64,000 bases of DNA from Zygnema cylindricum (lineage: Eukaryota; Streptophyta; Zygnematophyceae; Zygnematales; Zygnemataceae), in NCBI GenBank assembly GCA_037447655.1, contig JBBHKE010001236.1, positions 73,303 to 137,302 on the forward strand. The letters are read 5' to 3'. Below are positions 57,627 through 64,000 of this stretch, piece by piece. Each line of letters begins with the position of its first letter. The first letter of the stretch is position 1. The translations under genes and the position numbers were made by a program. The notes beneath the pieces were generated by a model, which was not told the origin of the DNA, made no database searches, and saw only the letters and a program-made list of their open reading frames with translations.

Positions 57627-58282
57627 TTACACGTAAATTTGTACAGTGATAGTTTTGCAGCATCAGGGTGTTTTTGTACTGCCAGATTTATGAGGCCATC
57701 GATTCGCCGCATCTTAGTGGTCCTGCCGTCCAGCACAATTTTTCTTGTCGTAACAAAAGATGTCAGCGTAAATAAAGGTGCCGACGAATAGATCTGTTGT
57801 CTTCAATTTTGCCAAATTTGGATGCCACTGTTCTCATGAGCAAATTCGAGAATAGGCGCCAGGTGTCAAAAAACTGCTACGTTGTCCATTAATGTAAAAC
57901 CAAAAACTGTTTCCCTTGCTTTCCGCGTGCCGTGCATCTTCCATAAAATGTTTTGTACATGCTAAACGATGTATTGTACATGTACGGACATGCGACACTC
58001 GCAGCCAATTACGTGCCCACTTGCCACAGGTCCGTGACCTTCGAACCGAATTGCACAAGGAACTCCAAGTACTGTACTTTTGGACAGCGGTCCATAAATC
58101 TCTTACGAGGTGTCACCATGTAATCGATACTTTGAAGCATAGTTCAAAAGTAGGCGTTTTTTCGTAGGCGTTAAATAGGCCGCCTTTAATGTAAGTTGTG
58201 TTACGGGCTTTAAATGTGATCTTCTTAGATTGCTACTGTGATCAACGACCGTCCGTTCGTTCGAATCTGACGATAGTCTTAT
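57627..58282. other. No gene recognised
   Basis: Short overlapping frames only. The right part (58186-58282) duplicates the outer end of the following foldback arm. Confidence 0.4.
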
Positions 58283-59015
58283 CGTAAGTTGTGTTATGTG
58301 CTTTCCATGTGATCTTCTTAGATCGCTACTTTGATGAGCGACCGTCCGATCGTCCAAATCTGACGGTTTACATAAAAAGTACCTCAAAACTCACAGAAAA
58401 ATATTTTTTTGTCCAAATGTTTTTCAAAATTTAGCCATGACATTTAATTCTCTATTGATCGATGTGCAACTCAACCCTGTTACTATTTTTTTTCATTTTG
58501 CGACCAATACAATATGGGTCTTAAGGTAGTATTGTAAAATTTACGTACAATAGGCATTTTATATGAGCGACTTTCACCTACTTTAAAACTATGCTTTGAA
58601 GAAGTCTTTTAGACTTTAGTGAAGATTCCCCGTACTACTTTGAAGAGCTATCCCTATGTGCGAAAATGAATTCGGAACTTTGACATCTGATGATAATAGA
58701 GCATAGTTCAAAAGTAGGTGACCTTACGCCCATACAATATGCATATTGTACGCAAAACATACAATATGCCCTTAAGACCCATATTGTATTGGCCGCAAAA
58801 TGAAGTAAATTAGGAACCTGGTTAAGTTGCACATCGATTGATAGAGAACTAAACGACATGTCTAAATTTTGAAAAAAAATTGGACCAAAAAAAAATATTT
58901 CTGTGAGTTTTGAGGCACTTTTTATTTAAGCCGTCAGATTTGGACGATCGGACGGTCGTTGATCAAAGTAGGCGATTTAAAAAGATCACATGAAAAGCCT
59001 ATAACACAACTTACG
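58283..59015. mobile_element. Foldback element with about 245-bp arms
   Basis: CGTAAGTTGTGTTATG, GACCGTCCGATCGTCC, CCTCAAAACTCACAG and CAATACAATATGGGTC on the left are mirrored in reverse order on the right (58769-59015). Weaker pairing continues toward the centre. No coding capacity. Confidence 0.7.
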
Positions 59016-60681
59016 AAAGGACAATCTGTCATATAAGCGCCTACAATTTTGAGGGCCACACTAAATAAAGCCTTAAATGGACCGAGCAGGCAGTATGGGA
59101 CGATAAAAAAAATAAAAATACCACACTGCCAAAAAAATTACCTAAACCTACGGACCAACCCTGTTGGCGTTCACACGGTCGAAACGCGGCTTTCAGACGA
59201 ATATGTGTGAACGGGATTTTTTTACGACATGGTTTTTTTCCCTTTTTAGAACGCACATTCTCATGCTTCCGCGGTTACTAAAAATAATTTATTGTACTTT
59301 TTAACTCAAAAAGGTACATTATGTACGGTCTGACACTGACCGTACACCACTCTATTTAAGAGACAACGTACTTTCATTTTTTACGGTACTTGGAAAATTA
59401 CCCTAATTAGAGTAATGAAACAAATAGAATAAACTTCGTTACTTGAGAATTTTCCCGGTTTTTTTTTCTCGGTTTTTTTTCCCACGAAATGTCATCCTAC
59501 GCTGTGTTAGTTCGCTAAAAAATTCCGTGCAGCGCGTGCGTTGTACTTTGATCTTACGTCAGATTCGGACGTTCGTACAGGAGTGTGCACAACGCACACA
59601 CATACAGTATGCCTACGTTGCACGAGTTTTGTGCGCCTACCAAAGGCCTACCATAAAAAAACCTACTTTTTAACTATGTAATAGAGGTAGGTACAACCTA
59701 TGACGATTGAAGACAACTACAAAAATTCTGGCAATTGTTGACGCCAACAAAAACAAAGACAGTTGTAGACTAGAAATTTTTTGTGACATTGTATATGTGT
59801 ACGGTTTTGTGACATAATGACTTCATGCTCACTTGTGACAACGTCGACGTCACAGTTCTAAGAGCTTTCCGCCATGGCTTCCCGATTTCATTTTTTTTGA
59901 CTTTTTTCACTCGACTTGCCATAAAAATATACCTAAAGATAGTCAAAATAATTAATTTTGAAATATCTTCCATTTCATACCAGTATTGTCATGCTTCATT
60001 CTAAAAAGTGTGAGATAAAAGCGACAATGTGAGAGGAGAGAGGGGAGAGGCGACGACGGCGCAAAATTATACAAATGATCCATGAATGAAAGTGGACATT
60101 TGAGACCCCTGCAAATTATTTTTCTTACATGCGCGTGAGGGGCGGTGAAAAAAATAGCGAGTACGCTCCCTCAACCTAAAATTTTCCCCCTCGTGTGGCG
60201 CGTGCGTGGATCACTTCTCATTCGTTTTTTGGGCAATACTTTAACTGAAATAACCTCGCGAGGTGATTTTTGATGAAGTTTTTTTTGTGGGCTGGATTCT
60301 CTAGTCCAGTGGTCGAAAAAGAGGATAACGCCAAAATGCGTTCACATGACGACAAACATGGAGTACATTCAAAGTATCCAATTGACGTTAACTCTATTGC
60401 GGTGAAAGCGATTTCTTATTACGGCTAAAGTTGTTCTCGTTGGGGATTGAATTTTGGGAGAATACGATAGGAAAAAGTCGATACTCTAATACATTGGGAC
60501 ACCCCCTTATACATGTACCCTCCTATTTTGCTTGTATATCCGAATCAATTTTACCGTACATGAAGCCTCAATTCCCCTATTTTTGGATCGATCAATTCCT
60601 CGTACTTCTATTGAAGTAACATTGAATTTATGAGTGTGCTCGCACGCAAATTCTTTTGTTCCATTTTTCTTTAGTAAGTGG
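59016..60681. other. MITE fragments, no gene
   Basis: 59140-59440 is a partial mariner-like MITE related to 46638-47196 (GTACGGTCTGAC, ACCGTACACCAC). 59680-60480 resembles the PIF-like interior at 7790-8474, including a truncated palindrome core ACCTCGCGAGGT at 60253-60264, but clear termini are lacking. Confidence 0.5.
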
Positions 60682-61108
60682 TAGAGTTGTGCATCGATAT
60701 CCATTTGCCGATAACCGACATGTACCTTTTATGACTCGATAATCGATAACTAGTTCAATACATCGGTAAAGGAAATATCGCGAAAAATTAACGATAAATA
60801 TCACGCCGATAGTAATCGATGGTAACTGTATAATGTGATACGTAATGAATTGTAAAAAAAAAAACCAAATGCGCCCTTCCCTACACCCCCCTCCAATCTC
60901 GATAACTCCGTACTCATTTTGTACCTTATTAATTTACAAAAACTTCGTACTACAGTACCGGTCCCCCCACACCCCCACTAAGTGATAATTAAATGCAATA
61001 ATTTTTTTCGGTCTCGGAGCGATACATCAACACCCCAAACCGTTCGATATCTGATAACATTAGTTAATGAATTTATCGCCATAAAGAATTACAAGATACA
61101 CAACACTA
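60682..61108. mobile_element. hAT-like MITE, 427 bp
   Basis: Ends TAGAGTTGTGCATC and GATACACAACACTA are imperfect inverted repeats. Size, ATCGATA words and a C-rich middle match the element at 3486-3916. The flanking 8 bases (GTAAGTGG / ATAGTTAG) agree at only four positions, so the target duplication is decayed or absent. Confidence 0.55.
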
Positions 61109-62137
61109 ATAGTTAGCATTTGTACTTTGTCCGTGAACACCTTACTAAAACATGTTCTTTGTCCCACATTAACTATTACTTTATAGCCTAAACAATGTCC
61201 TAAAGGTTTTGTAATTCTTCCACAAGATGGCCTCACAACAATATTCCTCCATCTTCTTCTTTTTTGTTACATACCATCGGTAGGAATATGATGATATTTT
61301 ACTACTTGAACGTGTGCCATATTTTCTTTCACTTGTGATCACGACCCTTCATTGCCCTTCTCCCTTGTCTTGTTTCCTTCCAGGACACTGCCAGTCTTCC
61401 ACATGACATTCACAAGAATTTATTTACTTTATTATATCTTATGAATCTCATACTCTTTTATCGCTTCATTTCTATATGATTTGTTGACGATCTTTCGATC
61501 TAGTTAGCCACCCTTAACAAGCTCACAAACTGTTGCAAAACTCAAAGGTAATTTAAGCGGCAACGACATACACCATGACCATTATCGTTTCATCTCTACG
61601 CGTTACGGTTGTTTAGGTCTCGTTATGACTTAAAATCTCCTTACCTCATTCACCTCTCTCGCCGTACATCTCCTCTAATCCACAAAAGATACATAATGTC
61701 GAATGGTCGCTTAACTTATATCATATATTTCCAGTTAAATGAAGTAATATCATTGACCACTATATGGTAAGTATTGCTTTAAAGCTAAGAGGGATCGCGT
61801 TGCTAATGTCTTCACCCTTTAATTACTCAACACGTCAACAATGCACATGTTTAACTTTCTTAACCGATCTCTACCAGGTATTGTTTATTTTACAAACATA
61901 CTATCTTGTTATATAATATTTTTATATTATTATACTTTAGCAAGTATATTGAATACACCTAGTTATAATATTCCACATGAAATGGGGTTTTTTATCCCTC
62001 TATCAAGGCAAAAGCGAATTGGTCAAAGATTAAACCTGCAATTTCTAAGAAAGACATTTAATGCGCTAATCACTACACCATTTACCCTCGTGTTGGTATT
62101 CGTGAGCTTATATTTCTATTATCAATGTGGTCGTAAC
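61109..62137. other. No gene recognised
   Basis: AT-rich sequence. One 99-codon frame (61841-62140) is hydrophobic in its first half, but has no splice or family support. Confidence 0.4.
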
Positions 62138-62870
62138 TGAAATTTTGTGGACTCCATTGTCCCACGGAATGTGAGGCTCGGATTAAGCCTCTACGATCGC
62201 ATTCACTAACTTTAATTCTTACAAGAATGACTTTCACCCTAGCAGGCAACAACTCTGACCAACTTTACCGTTGTAAATTTAGAACTCCCTTGAGTCGGCA
62301 ACAAAAAGAATCACTAAAATTGCTCCACTGAGCAGTTAGTTATGGATGTTCAAAGAGTGCAGTTATATACGGATGGCCTCTAGAAGAGAGGACTTCTAAA
62401 AACTTCCTAAAAGTGTCTAAGTCCTAGTTTACGTACTCACATAGCCTATCTACTAAACCCTCCCCCAATAGAAGGACTGTGAAGTACACTAGTATGTACA
62501 AAAATACACTAGCCGCCATAGAATGTGTACGGTAGCAGTACGGCACCACTAAAGAATAACTACCTTCTATATACGATGCCATGGTTTTGTCTCTTTCATC
62601 TTCGACGTCCAATCGAGTGTTGTCACGTGTCAATTTGTGGCTCTTTTGGCGTAACTCGCCAAAAGAACCATTCCGGTCCGTAGGCCTTTACTCGAGCCGT
62701 CTGATCGTCGGATGTCTTTTTATGTCGTCCAACAAATTAAGTTGTGCGCCAGATGTTTCGTACGTGTATAATTTTCTCCCTTCTCCATGTGCGCCAGTTT
62801 TGATTCATTCCGTTAAGTGGATTAATGCGCACAAAACATACTTATTGTTGTTCTTTGGTCTAAAATAGAC
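62138..62870 (-). repeat. Relic LTR, copia family
   Basis: TGAAATTTTGTGGACTCC is followed by blocks shared with the copia LTRs (AACTCTGACCAACTTTACC, AAAAAGAATCACT, GAGCAGTTAGTTATGG). The right end is uncertain and no internal region adjoins it, so it is a solo or truncated LTR. Confidence 0.6.
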
Positions 62871-63745
62871 CGCAGAAGCCACCCAAACTATCACCCATAA
62901 AGCTAAGCAAAGCTAGGCCAATGAACTATCATATTGAAATGTGCACCCTCCCAATGCGTACATAGAAGCAACAAACAACAATTAGGGATCCATGAAAATC
63001 ACAACTCACCCTAAGACAATAAGTACACAGACGCAACAAAATGCATACACAGATGCATTAACAATCCGTACACAAACGGAACAGCATGCGCACACAGATG
63101 CATGAATAACATCTAGGATTACATGAAAATCACAAGAAACCTTGGGACAAATGCATAAATAATGCATAATAAACAAGTAAATGAATAACATATATAAATA
63201 ACAACAAATGAATTCATCACACATACACAAAAGTATAATCCGATAATAAATGTGTCATTTAAATGCATGACCTAATCGGCAACCCTAAATTACTACATCT
63301 TTGGTCCCTACTTTTCACGCTAAGCATTAATGATTAATTCCTAACAAAGCTCATACATATATATACACCTCTAAGCTGTCAACAAACCATTGAGTTTCAA
63401 AATAACCAACATGAATTACGTTACTGTCATTAAGTCCTTTTTAAGCATATTAACCTACTACTAAGAGTGAATTAATCGTAAGCGTACACGTGATAGTCAA
63501 GCAATCGTAAGCGTACACTTGTCTGCGAGTACAACACTAAATACACACAAATTAAACTGTTGAAACCCTAATTGATCATGTAAAATATAACTATTTTAAT
63601 CAATACTAAATCATTAATTCGCATAAGACAAAACATTGTTGTTTCAAATATTTACACTGACGCGTCCACAAATCCGCATCACCGTCCGCCCTCCAAATAT
63701 ACCACGAAGTCACGAACCACTTGCCGAAATGAAATCGTACCATCT
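62871..63745. other. No gene recognised
   Basis: AT-rich. Short direct repeats of CAATCGTAAGCGTACAC lie at about 63471-63525, and ACACAGATGCA-type repeats at 63020-63110. No coding support. Confidence 0.45.
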
Positions 63746-64000
63746 TGAAATATTGTGGTCTCCATTGACCCACATAATGAGCAGCCTATATAAAGCCTCA
63801 AGGATAATATTTGCCCCTTCCACTTTCCCACTGAATAAGCACCGCCCATGCACAAAAATATTCAGACCACCCTCACCACAGTGGGGAAAAGACTCCCATA
63901 AGTCAAATGCAAAAAAAATCACTGAATTTGCTCCCTTGAGCAGTAAGTTATGGCTGGTCAAATATGACCTTTATAGTTACAAGCTCTCTTAGAGAGAGGT
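63746..64000 (-). repeat. LTR end, copia family, cut by window edge
   Basis: TGAAATATTGTGGTCTCC, then CACAGTGGGGAAAAGACTCC and GCTCCCTTGAGCAGTAAG, match the copia LTRs at 9909 and 15308. No primer site lies to its left, so it may be a solo LTR. Confidence 0.65.

Overview
This is nuclear DNA of a land plant. The evidence is GT-AG introns in a TFIIIB B'' (BDP1) gene, Ty1/copia elements primed by initiator tRNA-Met, and dense MITE-like DNA transposons. Simple-sequence tracts (GA/CT, GGA) and low-complexity runs inside genes would suit a bryophyte-like genome, but I cannot name the species from sequence alone.

Layout. 1-6.8 kb: one unrecognised terminal exon at the left edge, then nested inverted-repeat elements of three types: TA-duplicating (mariner-like), TTA/TAA-duplicating (PIF/Harbinger-like) and 8-bp-duplicating (hAT-like). 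6.8-17.1 kb: four successive PIF-like elements; the last is split by a nearly intact 6.4-kb Ty1/copia element (9909-16356, minus strand, TSD GACAA). 17-26 kb: more MITEs, plus sequence with no recognisable gene. 26.2-32.4 kb: the BDP1 gene, whose SANT domain is split between exons 6 and 7, with decayed copies of exons 4 and 5 in its introns. 33.3-34.5 kb: a MITE and a GC-rich minisatellite. 34.75-35.6 kb: a Gly/Glu-rich reading frame that is either a separate gene with its own TATA box or a further BDP1 exon. 35.6-47.2 kb: no gene recognised; PIF-like, mariner-like and foldback elements. 47.2-57.6 kb: a PIF-like MITE split by a non-autonomous copia element (TSD GTTCA), whose 3' LTR is in turn split by a 5.2-kb chimeric insertion (TSD GAGGA). 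57.6-64 kb: foldback and hAT-like MITEs and two LTR relics.

Most striking region. The 51599-56804 insertion has a single pair of 5-bp target duplications and retrotransposon TG...CA ends. Inside it is a mosaic of forward and inverted pieces from at least three LTR families, joined at or near primer-binding sites and microhomologies. One family is a miniature LTR element (247-bp LTR, 61-bp internal region) that carries a tRNA-shaped sequence with Pol III A and B boxes inside each LTR. The non-autonomous copia family (gag plus an RNase H remnant, with PR-INT-RT deleted) shares its primer-binding site and gag start arrangement with the autonomous-type element at 9.9-16.4 kb, so that element's relatives plausibly supplied its enzymes.

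All coordinates and alignments were made by eye. No database or folding program was run.
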